DNA of 64,000 nt, taken from assembly GCA_041394245.1 (NCBI GenBank), contig JAWKIR010000004.1, positions 450,879-514,878 on the forward strand. The letters are read 5' to 3'. The notes beneath the pieces are model-generated. The model made no database searches and had not been told where the DNA came from. It saw only the letters and a program-made list of their open reading frames with translations. The position numbers and the translations under genes were made by a program. This document shows positions 1 to 8,662 of this stretch, in pieces; within the stretch, counting starts at the first letter, position 1; every line of letters starts with the position of its first letter. This DNA is from Acidimicrobiales bacterium. Its GTDB lineage: Bacteria > Actinomycetota > Acidimicrobiia > Acidimicrobiales > Aldehydirespiratoraceae.

Positions 1-249
1 CGCGTCGATCCCCGCCACGACGGGGTCGGGGTCGGTCGTGGCGATGTCCCACGCCGCAGCGGGAACCGACCCGTGGCCGACCGCAACCACGGGCAACCGG
101 GTGAACGCGGCGGCGATGTCGGCTCCGGGGTCGTCGTCGAGATCGACCACGACACCGGCGACACCCCGGGCGACGCCGACGAGCCGGTCGAGATCGGGAT
201 TCGCGAGCGCAGCCCGGGCCTCGGAACCCGACCAGCGCTCGACACCCAT
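1..249 (-). CDS. Partial protein, possibly divergent enoyl-CoA hydratase/isomerase
   Basis: This is the N-terminal part (83 codons) of a minus-strand gene that leaves the window at position 1. The ATG at 249-247 follows the TGA of the acyl-CoA synthetase by one base, so the two are translationally coupled. The start reads MGVERWSGSEARAALANP, followed by a hydrophobic strand VVVDLDD and an alternating VVAVG segment. The size, composition and position after an acyl-CoA synthetase resemble the short, divergent enoyl-CoA hydratase/isomerase relatives of actinobacteria. No catalytic residue is visible in this fragment, so the family call is an inference from context. Confidence 0.5.
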   Translation of the reverse strand, partial: MGVERWSGSEARAALANPDLDRLVGVARGVAGVVVDLDDDPGADIAAAFTRLPVVAVGHGSVPAAAWDIATTDPDPVVAGIDA

Positions 250-250
250 G

Positions 251-1768
251 TCAGTCGGTCGGGTCGTCGCCGAGATGGGCGTGGTCTTGGCGCAGCACCC
301 GACGGAGCAGCTTGCCCGTGTCGTTGTAGGGCAGCTCGTCGACGAAGACGACATGAGCCGGCACGCGGCTGGAGCGCAGCCGTGAGCGGACCAGCTCCCG
401 CAGCTCCGACTCGGGGCATTCGCTGTTGCGCACGACGACCGCGACGACCTTCTCGCCCCACTCGGTGTCGGGCACACCGATCGCGGCGGCTTCCTTGACC
501 CGCGGGTCGGTGAGGAGGACGTCCTCGATCTCGCCCGGGGACATGTTCTCGCCGCCGCGGATGATGACGTCGTCGTTGCGGCCCTGCACGAACAGGTAGC
601 CGCCCTCGTCGATGTAGCCGCCATCGCGGGTCGGGAACCAGCCGTCGTTGTCGAGCAGCGAGCCCTTCTCGAGATACTCGCCCGACACCTGCTCACCTCT
701 GACGAAGATCTCGCCGACCTCGCCGACGGGAAGCTCGTTGAAGTCGTCGTCGCGGATCGAGACCTCGACCCCCGGGAGAGGGCGTCCGGCCGACTTGAGT
801 CGTGCTCGCTCGCCTTCATCTTCGCTGTACTGGGCGATCCGGTGGTCGTCGGGACCGAGCAGCGCGATCGTCGAACTCGTCTCGGTCAGGCCGTAGGCGT
901 TGACGAAGTTGGTGATCGGAAAGAGCTCGAGCGCTCGACGTATGACCGGTTCGGGCATCTTCCCGCCGCCGTAGGAGAGCGCCCGCACTCCCAGAAGCGG
1001 TTCGCCGCCGCGGGCATCGAGCGCTTCGACGATTCGCGACAGCATGGTGGGAACGACCATCGCGTGGGTGACACCCTCGGCCTCGACGGTGTCGATCCAC
1101 GCGTCGGGATCGAACTTGGGCAGCTGCACGATCCGGCGGCCGGCGTAGACCGACGACAGCATCGCCGAGACGCCGGCGACGTGATACGGCGGCACGCTCA
1201 CGATCGTCGCCTCGTCCTCGCCCGCTCCCATGAACTCGACGGAACCGAGGATGTAGGAGACGAGGTGCTTGTGGCGCAGGACCGCCGACTTGGGCGCACC
1301 GGTGGTGCCGCTGGTGAAGAGCAGGACGGCGATTTCCTCGGGGTCCATCGACCAGTCGCCGGGCACGGCCGCCGGTGCGCCACCGGCGCAGTCGGCGATG
1401 AAATCGTCGCGGGTGATCGCGGTCAATCCGTCGATGCCGCGTATGCGGGCGGCGCCGGAGTCGTCGCCGATGGCGACACCGGGGGCGCTTCGGTCGGCGA
1501 GGGCCCGCAGGTCGTCGTCGGGCAGCCGGTAGTTGAGCGGCACGTAGGGCATACCGGCCCACGCAGCGCCGAAGAGCGCGACCGGTACCGCGGGACTCGA
1601 CTCGTCGCACAGCACGACCCGCCCGCCGGGGTCGGCACGGAAACGAGCGGCAGCCTCACCGGCCTGCTCGAAGAGTCGGCGATAGCTGATTCCGTCGTCC
1701 AGGGAACCGACGGCGACGCGATCCTCCAAACCGTTGGCTGCCATCTCGAGCAGCATCATCAGATTCAT
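251..1768 (-). CDS. Acyl-CoA synthetase (AMP-dependent synthetase/ligase)
   Basis: This 505-aa class I adenylate-forming enzyme activates a carboxylic acid to acyl-AMP and then acyl-CoA. It is full length for the fatty-acid CoA ligase family. The ATP-binding P-loop reads LLFTSGTTGAPKSA, the A5 motif YGLTETSS, the A7/A8 hinge region DGWFPTRDGGY followed by VIIRGGENMSPGEIE, and the C-terminal A10 lysine lies in YNDTGKLLRR. A small conserved protein is encoded 27 bp upstream and a possible hydratase starts one base after the stop. The set looks like a short fatty-acid or organic-acid activation operon. The substrate cannot be read from sequence. Confidence 0.93.
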   Translation of the reverse strand: MNLMMLLEMAANGLEDRVAVGSLDDGISYRRLFEQAGEAAARFRADPGGRVVLCDESSPAVPVALFGAAWAGMPYVPLNYRLPDDDLRALADRSAPGVAIGDDSGAARIRGIDGLTAITRDDFIADCAGGAPAAVPGDWSMDPEEIAVLLFTSGTTGAPKSAVLRHKHLVSYILGSVEFMGAGEDEATIVSVPPYHVAGVSAMLSSVYAGRRIVQLPKFDPDAWIDTVEAEGVTHAMVVPTMLSRIVEALDARGGEPLLGVRALSYGGGKMPEPVIRRALELFPITNFVNAYGLTETSSTIALLGPDDHRIAQYSEDEGERARLKSAGRPLPGVEVSIRDDDFNELPVGEVGEIFVRGEQVSGEYLEKGSLLDNDGWFPTRDGGYIDEGGYLFVQGRNDDVIIRGGENMSPGEIEDVLLTDPRVKEAAAIGVPDTEWGEKVVAVVVRNSECPESELRELVRSRLRSSRVPAHVVFVDELPYNDTGKLLRRVLRQDHAHLGDDPTD

Positions 1769-1795
1769 GAAGGCGTCCTGGCGCGATCGTCGTCG

Positions 1796-2101
1796 TCAGT
1801 CGGACGCAGGCAGCGTCTTCGCCTGGGCGACGGCGAGCGGAGCGCCGTCCACGGCCATGGAGCCCGCCCCCGCCTTGGTGGCCAGGAGCTCGATGGTGTC
1901 GCCCTCGTCGGAGTAGCGCTTGCCGAGAAGGGTGCCTTCCGCCGCATCGGCTGCCGGCTCGCCCGAAACCTCGCCCGTGCCGGCCGGCACCATGTCGGCC
2001 CCGCCGCAGGTGAGTGCGGCCTCGCCGGACCCCTTCACGACGATGACCTCCGTCGTGCAGACGGTGCTCTGGAAACGGGCACCGGGCTTGAGCTCGACCA
2101 T
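1796..2101 (-). CDS. Small conserved protein linked to acyl-CoA synthetase
   Basis: This 101-aa soluble protein starts MVELKPGARFQSTVCTTEV and ends AKTLPASD. The open frame extends upstream, but the ATG at 2101 has a clear AGGAG ribosome site 7 nt before it, so I place the start there. It has two cysteines, one in LTCGG, and a glycine-rich centre (GTLLGKRYSD). I recall similar short proteins beside fadD-type genes in Rhodococcus and mycobacteria, but no biochemical role is known to me. It is the first gene of a short minus-strand operon with the acyl-CoA synthetase. Confidence 0.75.
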   Translation of the reverse strand: MVELKPGARFQSTVCTTEVIVVKGSGEAALTCGGADMVPAGTGEVSGEPAADAAEGTLLGKRYSDEGDTIELLATKAGAGSMAVDGAPLAVAQAKTLPASD

Positions 2102-2216
2102 GTGAATTCTCCTCGGGACAAGTCGGGTCCGCGCCGAATCCGATCGACGCGATGCCCACAGTATGGGGCGTGGGAGTGGACTTGAGCCAACCGGTCCGGT
2201 GGTCATGGGTCCGCGC

Positions 2217-2222
2217 TAGCGT
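2217..2222 (+). promoter_or_regulatory. -10 box TAGCGT, leaderless start
   Basis: TAGCGT lies 7 nt before the ATG at 2230. This spacing would put the transcription start at or next to the start codon. No convincing -35 is visible. Confidence 0.5.
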
Positions 2223-2229
2223 CGGCCGC

Positions 2230-3510
2230 ATGAAGCGGAGCGTCGGCGGCACCGAGCGGACGACGCGGGATCTGGTCATGTGGGCCGAGAGCGGCGCCAT
2301 GGCTCTCACCGGCCCGGCCGAGGGCGCTCCGTCGGCCGGGCCCGCCTCGTTGGCGGCGACGGCGCACGCGGCAGCGGCCGACCTCGCGGTCCAGACCGCG
2401 CGGTGGGGCCGTCGTGTCGACATCGACGGGCCGGCGCTGCTCGGTGAGCGCGCCGCCATCACCGGCATGACCCGCAACGGATCGGTCTCGGTCGGTGGTT
2501 CGGCCCGGTTCGTACGGGCGGCCGACGGCTGGCTGGCCCTGAACCTTCCCCGACGCGAGGACGTGGCGGCGCTGCCCGCTCTGGTGTCGCGATCGGTGGC
2601 ACCCGACGACTGGCCTTCGATCGAGTCGGGCCTGCGGTCGATGCGGGTGGTCGACGTCGTCGAACAGGCGACGCTGTTGGGTCTCGCCGTCGGCTCGCCG
2701 ACCACCGAGGCTCCGCCCGCCGCGCCCGGTCGAGAGCTCGCCCGCGGGCCGTCGCGCAAGCCGACCGCGACCCCGCTCGTCGTCGATCTCACGTCGTTGT
2801 GGGCCGGGCCACTCGCAGCGAGCCTCCTGCGGCTCGGTGGTGCCCGCGTGATCAAGGTCGAAGGCCGGTCGCGCCCCGACGGCGCCCGGGCCGGCGCCGC
2901 CGCGTTCTACGACCTCGTCAACACGGGTAAGGAGTGCCTTGCCATCGATCTCCGCGATCGCGACGACATCGGCCTCCTGCGGCGACTGATCGCGGCTGCC
3001 GATCTCGTCATCGAGGGATCGAGGCCCCGCGCCATGGACGCGATCGGGATCCGGCCCATCGAGATCGTCAGGTCGGGGACGAGCTGGTTGTCGATCACCG
3101 CACATGGACGCACCGGCTCCGAGGCCGACCGGGTCGGGTTCGGTGACGATGCCGCGGTGGCCGGCGGGGTGCTCCTGGCCGGCGACCCGCCGATGTTCGT
3201 CGCCGATGCGGTCGCCGATCCGCTCACCGGGTTGGTCGCTGCGGTCTACGGCGCCGACATCCTGGCCGGTGATCGAGCGGCAGTCGTGGAAGTGCCGCTG
3301 GCCCGGGTCGCCGCGTGGGCGGCCCGACCGCACGGCGTGGCGCCCGTCCGTCGGCAAGGGGAGGGATGGGTGGTGGAGATCGAGGGGGAGTGGGCGCCGG
3401 TGGCGGAGCCCCGACACCGACCGATCCCGCCGACCGCTCCGCCGGCGGGTGCACACTCGGCCTCCCTGCGGTCCGAGTTCGTGTCACGACCCGACCCGTC
3501 GCCCGGCTGA
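2230..3510 (+). CDS. Family III CoA-transferase (CaiB/BaiF)
   Basis: This 426-aa protein belongs to the CaiB/BaiF CoA-transferases, which move CoA between carboxylic acids through an aspartyl-CoA thioester. The typical central Rossmann segment is present (VVDLTSLWAGPLAASLLR, then GGARVIKVEG), followed by FYDLVNTGKECLAIDLRD and ADLVIEGSRPRAM. The frame is open from 2152, but the ATG at 2230 is preceded by a TAGCGT box at the leaderless distance, so I chose it. The N-terminal 110 residues are divergent. It is transcribed away from the acyl-CoA synthetase operon and followed 33 bp later by a TetR regulator, which may control this acyl-CoA region. Substrates are unknown. Confidence 0.85.
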   Translation: MKRSVGGTERTTRDLVMWAESGAMALTGPAEGAPSAGPASLAATAHAAAADLAVQTARWGRRVDIDGPALLGERAAITGMTRNGSVSVGGSARFVRAADGWLALNLPRREDVAALPALVSRSVAPDDWPSIESGLRSMRVVDVVEQATLLGLAVGSPTTEAPPAAPGRELARGPSRKPTATPLVVDLTSLWAGPLAASLLRLGGARVIKVEGRSRPDGARAGAAAFYDLVNTGKECLAIDLRDRDDIGLLRRLIAAADLVIEGSRPRAMDAIGIRPIEIVRSGTSWLSITAHGRTGSEADRVGFGDDAAVAGGVLLAGDPPMFVADAVADPLTGLVAAVYGADILAGDRAAVVEVPLARVAAWAARPHGVAPVRRQGEGWVVEIEGEWAPVAEPRHRPIPPTAPPAGAHSASLRSEFVSRPDPSPG

Positions 3511-3531
3511 CCGTCGGTCGCGCCCGCCGAT

Positions 3532-3537
3532 TAGGGT
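3532..3537 (+). promoter_or_regulatory. -10 box TAGGGT, leaderless start
   Basis: TAGGGT lies 6 nt before the ATG at 3544. A weak -35-like CTGACC sits at 3507-3512 with a 19-bp spacer. Confidence 0.55.
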
Positions 3538-3543
3538 CCGCGC

Positions 3544-4203
3544 ATGGACGACGCGCGTGTGGCGACGGCGCAGAACGGTCGAGCGGCCGATGGGCGGCTT
3601 CCGGGAAAGCGCGGCCGAGCCACGAGGCAGCGCCTCCTCGAGGAGACCCGCGCATTGTTGACCGAGGTGCCGTTTCGCGACCTGAAGGTGGTCGACATCA
3701 GCCGAGCTGCGGGTACCTCGCCGGCCACCTTCTATCAGTACTTCCCCGACGTGGAGGCGGCGGTCCTGTCGCTCGTAGAGGACATGGTGGACAACGGCAG
3801 CGACGAGTTGCGATCGCTCGTCACCGATCCCGATTGGCGCCGCATCGAGGCTCCCGCTGCGTTGGCCGAGGGCTTCCTCACGTTCTTCGACGACCACGCC
3901 GCGATCTTGCGGGTGATCGATCTCGCCACCATCGAGGGCGACGAACGGTTCCGTGCGCTGCGCATCCGCCTGCTCAACGGCGTGTTTCTGGCCCTGCAGG
4001 AGCTCGCCGAGCGGGCCGAGGCGGCCGGGCGCCTGGCGCCCGGTGTTGCGCCCGGCGCGGCAGCCGGCATTCTCACCACGATGCTCGCCCATGTGAGCGC
4101 GCATCAGAGCGGTTTCGCGTCGTGGGGGGTAGAGCGTGGTGAGCTCTCCGAGACCATGGCGACGCTGCTCGGATGGACCGTCGGCGTCGGTTCACGGTCC
4201 TGA
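3544..4203 (+). CDS. TetR family transcriptional regulator
   Basis: This 219-aa protein has an N-terminal TetR DNA-binding domain. The first helix region GKRGRATRQRLLEETRALL is followed by the helix-turn-helix VVDISRAAGTSPATFYQYF at about residues 44-62. The long C-terminal helical domain (residues 80-210) would bind an effector, and no ligand can be inferred. The family mostly represses nearby genes, and the flanking CoA-transferase and carboxyltransferase suggest an acyl-CoA-responsive regulator. The start is fixed by the TAGGGT box 6 nt upstream. Confidence 0.92.
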   Translation: MDDARVATAQNGRAADGRLPGKRGRATRQRLLEETRALLTEVPFRDLKVVDISRAAGTSPATFYQYFPDVEAAVLSLVEDMVDNGSDELRSLVTDPDWRRIEAPAALAEGFLTFFDDHAAILRVIDLATIEGDERFRALRIRLLNGVFLALQELAERAEAAGRLAPGVAPGAAAGILTTMLAHVSAHQSGFASWGVERGELSETMATLLGWTVGVGSRS

Positions 4204-4250
4204 GACGTTGGGGATACTTCGTAGAGTGGGATTTCCGACCACCCTGAGTA

Positions 4251-4278
4251 TTGACAGGTGGGTCGAATGGACTAGGTT
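4251..4278 (+). promoter_or_regulatory. Consensus promoter TTGACA-N16-TAGGTT
   Basis: TTGACA at 4251-4256 and TAGGTT at 4273-4278 are 16 bp apart, and the ATG at 4289 is 10 nt after the -10 box. This is one of the best sigma-70-like matches in the window and supports the short start chosen for the membrane protein. Confidence 0.7.
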
Positions 4279-4288
4279 CCAGGTGGCG

Positions 4289-4669
4289 ATGGTCTGGACG
4301 GGAGTCGACAGGGTGCGAATGGAAGCAATCGGCGCGCAGGCGCCCTCGTCGACCCAGCAGCGGTGGCGTTCGCTCATCGGCGACTCCCGCTGGGCGTTGT
4401 TCGTGTCGCTCATCGTCCTCAACCTTCTCGATCTCGTCACCACGGCACTGGTGCTCGACCGGGGCGGCGAAGAGCGCAACCCCTTCGTCCAACCGCTGGT
4501 CGACAACCTGTGGCACGTCGCCCTGCTCAAAGGGCTCGTGCTGGTCATCGTGGCCACACTGCTCACCCGCTGCCGAGGGTCGCGCATCGCCGAACTCTCG
4601 CTGGCCGGCACAACGGGTTGGTATCTCGCCGTGGTCTGCTGGAACATCGCGGTTCTCACGATTCTCTGA
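4289..4669 (+). CDS. Small membrane protein, DUF5658-like
   Basis: This 126-aa membrane protein has three likely transmembrane segments: ALFVSLIVLNLLDLVTTALV, then WHVALLKGLVLVIVATLL, then a C-terminal TTGWYLAVVCWNIAVLTIL. A short polar loop with ERNPFVQPL follows the first segment. The NLLDLVTT plus ERNP pattern matches the DUF5658 group, whose function is unknown. The frame is open from 4136 inside the TetR gene, but the promoter at 4251-4278 points to the ATG at 4289 (4319 is an alternative). Confidence 0.7.
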   Translation: MVWTGVDRVRMEAIGAQAPSSTQQRWRSLIGDSRWALFVSLIVLNLLDLVTTALVLDRGGEERNPFVQPLVDNLWHVALLKGLVLVIVATLLTRCRGSRIAELSLAGTTGWYLAVVCWNIAVLTIL

Positions 4670-4677
4670 GCGCGAAC

Positions 4678-4683
4678 TAGGGT
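4678..4683 (+). promoter_or_regulatory. -10 box TAGGGT, leaderless start
   Basis: TAGGGT lies 7 nt before the ATG at 4691, giving the carboxyltransferase its own leaderless promoter. Confidence 0.55.
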
Positions 4684-4690
4684 CCGCCCG

Positions 4691-6190
4691 ATGACCGAAG
4701 GCAACGACTGGGGCGAGACGCTCGAGGATCTCGCGGCCCGCCGCGCCGCCGCGCACGAGATGGGTGGGGCCGAGAAGGTGGAGGCGCGCCGGGCGCAGGG
4801 CCGCCTCGACGCCCGCGGTCGAATCGATGCGCTGCTCGACGCGGGGAGCTTCGCCGAGATCGGCACGCTCGCCGGTGGTGGGGCGCCGGCCGACGCGCTC
4901 GTCGCCGGCGTCGGCGCTGTCGACGGGCGGCCGGTCGCCGTCGGCGCCGAGGACTTCACCACGCTGGGCGGATCGATCGGGCCGGCGGCGAGCCGGAAGC
5001 GCTGGCGCATCGCCGACATCGCAAAGCGCGAGCGCATCCCGCTGGTGATGCTGCTCGAGGGCGCCGGTCACCGACCGCCGATGCCCGGCGACCCCGGTGG
5101 TGGTGGACCCGGCGATCTCCAGGCACAGGGTCGACTCTCGGGCTACGTGCCGATGGTGTGCGGCGTGTTGGGCTCCTCGGCCGGACACGGTGCCATCACC
5201 GCGCCGCTGTGCGACTGGTCGGTCATGACCGGCGACGCCGCGATCTTCACGGCCGGTCCTCCTGTCGTTCGCGCGTCGCTCGGCGAGGAGGTCACCAAGC
5301 ACGAGCTGGGCGGTCCGGGGGTGGCCGTCGCCAGCGGGGTGATCCACAATGTCGCCGCCGACGACGCCTCGCTGCTCGCCGACATCCGCACCTATCTGTC
5401 GTTCTTCGGGTCGTCGGCGTGGGAGCGCCCGCCGTGGGCCGACACCGGCGATCTCGAGCGTCGCCGCCTCGACGATCTTCTCGAGGTCGTGCCCCGCGAC
5501 GGCAACAAGGCCTACGACATGCGCCAGGCCGTGAGCCGCGTCGTCGACGGTGGTGGCTTCTTCCAGATTCAGCCCGATTTCGGTCGTTCGATCGTGTGCG
5601 CCCTGGCCCGTGTCGGCGGTCATGCCGTCGGGGTGGTGGCGAACCAGCCGGCCGTGATCGCCGGCTCGATCGACGTCGACGCGGCCGACAAGGCGGCCCA
5701 CTTCATCCAGGTGTGCGACAGCTTCCACCTGCCGCTGGTGTTCATGACCGACAACCCGGGCGTGCTCGCCGGTACGGCGTCGGAGCGCACGGGGATATTG
5801 CGCGCCGGTGCGCGGATGTTCACCGCCCAGACCCGCGCCCGAACCGTGAAGATCCAGATCACGATGCGTAAGGCCTACGGGTTCGGCTCCTGCGTGATGG
5901 CGATGAACGGCTACGACGAGCAGACGCTCTCGTACGCGTTCCCCGGTGCGACGATGGGCGCGATGGGTGCGCAGGGAGCGGGCAACGCCGTGGGCGCCGA
6001 CGACGAAACCCGCGCCGCGCTGCGTGAGGCCGAACTGGAGTCGAGCTATCGCTCCGCGTCGGGGCTCGGATTCGACGAACTGATCGACCCGCGAGATCTC
6101 CGCAATGCCGTCCTCGACGGTCTCGACCTGAGCGCCCGCCGCCGCGCCGGCGCCGCCGAACCCGTCGCCCGCATCGGCATCACCCCCTGA
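4691..6190 (+). CDS. Acyl-CoA carboxylase carboxyltransferase (beta) subunit
   Basis: This 499-aa protein carries the carboxyl-transferase fold (PF01039) in two crotonase-like halves. It would transfer carboxyl from carboxybiotin to an acyl-CoA. Visible family features include an N-terminal helical segment ARRAQGRLDARGRIDALLD, oxyanion-forming glycines in GAGHRPPMPGDPGGGG and GSSAGHGAITAPLCDWSVM, and the second-half segment FMTDNPGVLAGTASERTGIL. Length is near the usual 510-540 aa. No biotin carboxylase subunit is encoded in the window, so the holoenzyme partner must lie elsewhere. Acetyl-, propionyl- and methylcrotonyl-type substrates cannot be separated here. Confidence 0.9.
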   Translation: MTEGNDWGETLEDLAARRAAAHEMGGAEKVEARRAQGRLDARGRIDALLDAGSFAEIGTLAGGGAPADALVAGVGAVDGRPVAVGAEDFTTLGGSIGPAASRKRWRIADIAKRERIPLVMLLEGAGHRPPMPGDPGGGGPGDLQAQGRLSGYVPMVCGVLGSSAGHGAITAPLCDWSVMTGDAAIFTAGPPVVRASLGEEVTKHELGGPGVAVASGVIHNVAADDASLLADIRTYLSFFGSSAWERPPWADTGDLERRRLDDLLEVVPRDGNKAYDMRQAVSRVVDGGGFFQIQPDFGRSIVCALARVGGHAVGVVANQPAVIAGSIDVDAADKAAHFIQVCDSFHLPLVFMTDNPGVLAGTASERTGILRAGARMFTAQTRARTVKIQITMRKAYGFGSCVMAMNGYDEQTLSYAFPGATMGAMGAQGAGNAVGADDETRAALREAELESSYRSASGLGFDELIDPRDLRNAVLDGLDLSARRRAGAAEPVARIGITP

Positions 6191-6192
6191 TC

Positions 6193-6243
6193 CGTTCTGT
6201 GAGCTTGAATGCCGCCGACGGCGGCATTCAAGCTCACAGAACG
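6193..6243. terminator. Perfect 24-bp inverted repeat between convergent genes
   Basis: The arms at 6193-6216 and 6220-6243 are exact reverse complements, separated by GAC. The element sits between the carboxyltransferase stop (6190) and the serC stop (6257) and would form a very stable hairpin on either strand. It has no T-tract, so it may act as a bidirectional Rho-independent-like terminator or transcript end protector. Confidence 0.75.
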
Positions 6244-6256
6244 AGGGACGGTGGGG

Positions 6257-7402
6257 TCAGCTGAGGGCGCTCACGCAATAGTCCAGGCAGTGGGTGAGCG
6301 CTTCGATGTCGGAGGGCTCGATCGCCGGGAACATGCCGATACGGAGCTGATTGCGGCCGAGCTTGCGATAGCCGCCGGTGTCGACGATGCCGTTGGCTCG
6401 CAACACGTCGCACAGCGTGTCGGCGCTGATCGACTCGTCGAAGTCGATCGTGGCGACCACCTTGCTGCGTTGCGACTCGATCTGCACGAACGGGGTGGCC
6501 GCATCGCTCGCATCGGCCCAGCCGTAGAGGATCTCGGCCGACGCCGCCGAACGGCCGGCGGACCAGGACAGTCCGCCGTTGTCGTTGAACCAGCCGACGG
6601 TCTTGGCGGTCAGGAAGAGCGTGGCGAGGGCCGGAGTGTTGTAGGTCTGGTCCTTGCGCGAGTTCTCGAGCGCGATCGCGAGATCGAGCGACGGCGGGCA
6701 CCAGCGATCCGACGCGGCGATGCGCTCGATGCGCTCCACCGCGGCCGGCGAGACCATGGCGATCCAGAGCCCGCCGTCGGCGGCGAGCGCCTTCTGGGGG
6801 GCGAAGTAGTAGACGTCGGTCGCGCTCGCGTCGAAATGCAGGCCGCCGGCGCCGGAGGTCGCGTCGACGAGCATCAATGCGTCGGGGTCGTCGACCCGGA
6901 CGGGGTCGAGCATGACGCCGGTCGAGGTCTCGTTGTGGGTGTAGCAGTAGGCATCGACACCCTCGACCGCTTCGAGCGCCGGATGGGTTCCGGGCTCGGA
7001 CTCGAGGATCGACGGCTCGGCCAGGTGTGGCGCAGCCGCGATGCCGGACGCGAACTTGGCGCCGAACTCGCCGAACGCGAGATGGTGGCTGCGGTTCTCG
7101 ATGAGTCCGAAGGTGGCGCAGTCCCAGAATGCCGTGGAGCCACCGTTGCCGAGGATGATCTCGTAGCCGTCGGGGGCTCGCAGGAGCTCGGCCAGGCCGT
7201 TGCGGACCTCGGCCACCATCAGCTGGACCGGAAGCTGGCGGTGCGAGGTGCCGAGGTAGTCGGTCGCGTGGTCGGCGAGCGACCGGGCGATCTCGGGTCG
7301 CACCTTCGTGGGTCCGCTGCCGAAGCGGCCGTCGGTCGGAAGCAGATCGGCGGGGATGGTGATGTCGGGCACGTTCTGGGGGGTCGTGTTCACGCTCGCC
7401 AT
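6257..7402 (-). CDS. serC: Phosphoserine aminotransferase, mycobacterial type
   Basis: This 381-aa PLP enzyme converts 3-phosphohydroxypyruvate and glutamate to phosphoserine in serine biosynthesis. The N-terminus after MASVNTTPQ contains GRFGSGPTKVRPE, typical of actinobacterial SerC. The PLP region reads NGGSTAFWD and the Schiff-base lysine is in YYFAPQKALAADGG. The end GYRKLGRNQLRIGMFPAIEP is also characteristic. The frame is open further upstream, but the ATG at 7402 gives the family length. It is divergent from an aminotransferase, and serA lies about 4 kb away, so two of the three serine-pathway enzymes are close together. Confidence 0.95.
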   Translation of the reverse strand: MASVNTTPQNVPDITIPADLLPTDGRFGSGPTKVRPEIARSLADHATDYLGTSHRQLPVQLMVAEVRNGLAELLRAPDGYEIILGNGGSTAFWDCATFGLIENRSHHLAFGEFGAKFASGIAAAPHLAEPSILESEPGTHPALEAVEGVDAYCYTHNETSTGVMLDPVRVDDPDALMLVDATSGAGGLHFDASATDVYYFAPQKALAADGGLWIAMVSPAAVERIERIAASDRWCPPSLDLAIALENSRKDQTYNTPALATLFLTAKTVGWFNDNGGLSWSAGRSAASAEILYGWADASDAATPFVQIESQRSKVVATIDFDESISADTLCDVLRANGIVDTGGYRKLGRNQLRIGMFPAIEPSDIEALTHCLDYCVSALS

Positions 7403-7451
7403 GGTGACAGGAAATGCGAGAAACCGTCGCGCTTTCGCCCGGGAATATCCA

Positions 7452-7457
7452 TAGTCT
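7452..7457 (+). promoter_or_regulatory. -10 box TAGTCT, leaderless start
   Basis: TAGTCT lies 8 nt before the ATG at 7466, in the 63-bp gap between divergent serC and the aminotransferase. Confidence 0.5.
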
Positions 7458-7465
7458 CGGTGCCC

Positions 7466-8662
7466 ATGAGCAGTGATCGAATCTCGCGCCGAGTGGGCGC
7501 CATCGCCCCGTCCGCAACCCTCGCCGTGTCCAACAAGGCGAAGGCGTTGAAGGCGGCCGGCGAGAACGTCATCGGCTTCGGCGCCGGCGAACCCGACTTC
7601 GCCACGCCCGACCACATCGTGGAGGCCGCGGTCGCCGCGTGCCGTAACCCGGCCAACCACAAGTACAGCGCGGTCGGGGGGCTTCCCGAGCTCAAGGAGG
7701 CCCTCGCGGCGAAGACACTGCGCGACAGCGGGTTCGCGTGCGAGGCCGCCGACTTCCTCGTCACCAACGGCGGAAAGCAGGCGGTCTACAACACCTTCGA
7801 AGCGCTGCTGAACCCCGGCGACGAGGTCATCCTCCCGGCGCCCTACTGGACCACCTACCCCGAGCCGATCGCGCTCTCGGGTGGCGTCACCGTGCCGGTG
7901 CTCACCACTGCCCTCAACGGATTCCGGGCGACGGTCGAGCAGCTCGAGGCGGCCCGCACCGACAAGACGAAGGCCCTCGTGTTCGTGTCACCGTCGAACC
8001 CGACCGGTGCCGTCTACTCCCGCGACGAGATCGAGGCCATCGGCAACTGGGCCGTCGAACACGGCATCTGGGTGATCACCGACGAGATCTACGAACACCT
8101 GGTCTACGGCGACAACGAGTTCCACTCGTTGCCCGTCGTCGTGCCCGAGGTCCGCGACAAGTGCGTGATCCTCAACGGCGTGGCGAAGACCTACGCGATG
8201 ACCGGGTGGCGGGTCGGCTGGATGATCGGTCCGTCCGACGTCATCAAGGCGGCGTCCAACCTGCAGTCGCACTGCACCAGCAATGTCTGCAATGTCGCGC
8301 AGATGGCCGCGCTCGCCGCGGTGTCGGGCCCGCTCGATGCCGTGGTGGAGATGCGGAACGCGTTCGACCGCCGGCGCACGACCATGTACTCGATGCTCAG
8401 TGGCATCGACGGCGTGGTGTGTCCCGAGCCGCAGGGTGCGTTCTACGCCTACCCCGACTTCTCGGGCGTCCTGGGCCGTACCTACGACGGGGTCACCCCG
8501 ACCACCACACTCGAACTGGCCGATCTGCTCCTCGAGAAGGCCAAGGTCGCGATCGTTCCCGGCGAGGCATTCGGCGTCGGCGGCGGCGCCCGCCTGTCGT
8601 TCGCCCTGGGCGACGACGATCTCGGCGAGGGTGTGGGTCGCATCGTGGAGTTCCTCTCCTGA
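7466..8662 (+). CDS. Class I/II aminotransferase (aspartate aminotransferase-like)
   Basis: This 398-aa PLP-dependent enzyme probably transfers amino groups between aspartate and 2-oxoglutarate. The N-terminus SRRVGAIAPSATLAVSNKAK and VIGFGAGEPDFATP are typical of the AspC/AAT-Ib group. The cofactor residues are seen in SPSNPTGAVYS, DEIYEHLVYG and the Schiff-base lysine in NGVAKTYAMTGWRVGWM. The C-terminal arginine motif reads GGGARLSFAL. The next gene overlaps its stop (CTGA), so the two are likely cotranscribed. Substrate could also be an aromatic or prephenate-type acid. Confidence 0.9.
   Translation: MSSDRISRRVGAIAPSATLAVSNKAKALKAAGENVIGFGAGEPDFATPDHIVEAAVAACRNPANHKYSAVGGLPELKEALAAKTLRDSGFACEAADFLVTNGGKQAVYNTFEALLNPGDEVILPAPYWTTYPEPIALSGGVTVPVLTTALNGFRATVEQLEAARTDKTKALVFVSPSNPTGAVYSRDEIEAIGNWAVEHGIWVITDEIYEHLVYGDNEFHSLPVVVPEVRDKCVILNGVAKTYAMTGWRVGWMIGPSDVIKAASNLQSHCTSNVCNVAQMAALAAVSGPLDAVVEMRNAFDRRRTTMYSMLSGIDGVVCPEPQGAFYAYPDFSGVLGRTYDGVTPTTTLELADLLLEKAKVAIVPGEAFGVGGGARLSFALGDDDLGEGVGRIVEFLS

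Noticed and set aside
1656..2855. Long minus-strand frames over the CoA-transferase and the small protein
   Set aside because: They are high-GC shadows opposite a gene with clear family motifs and contain no known domain.
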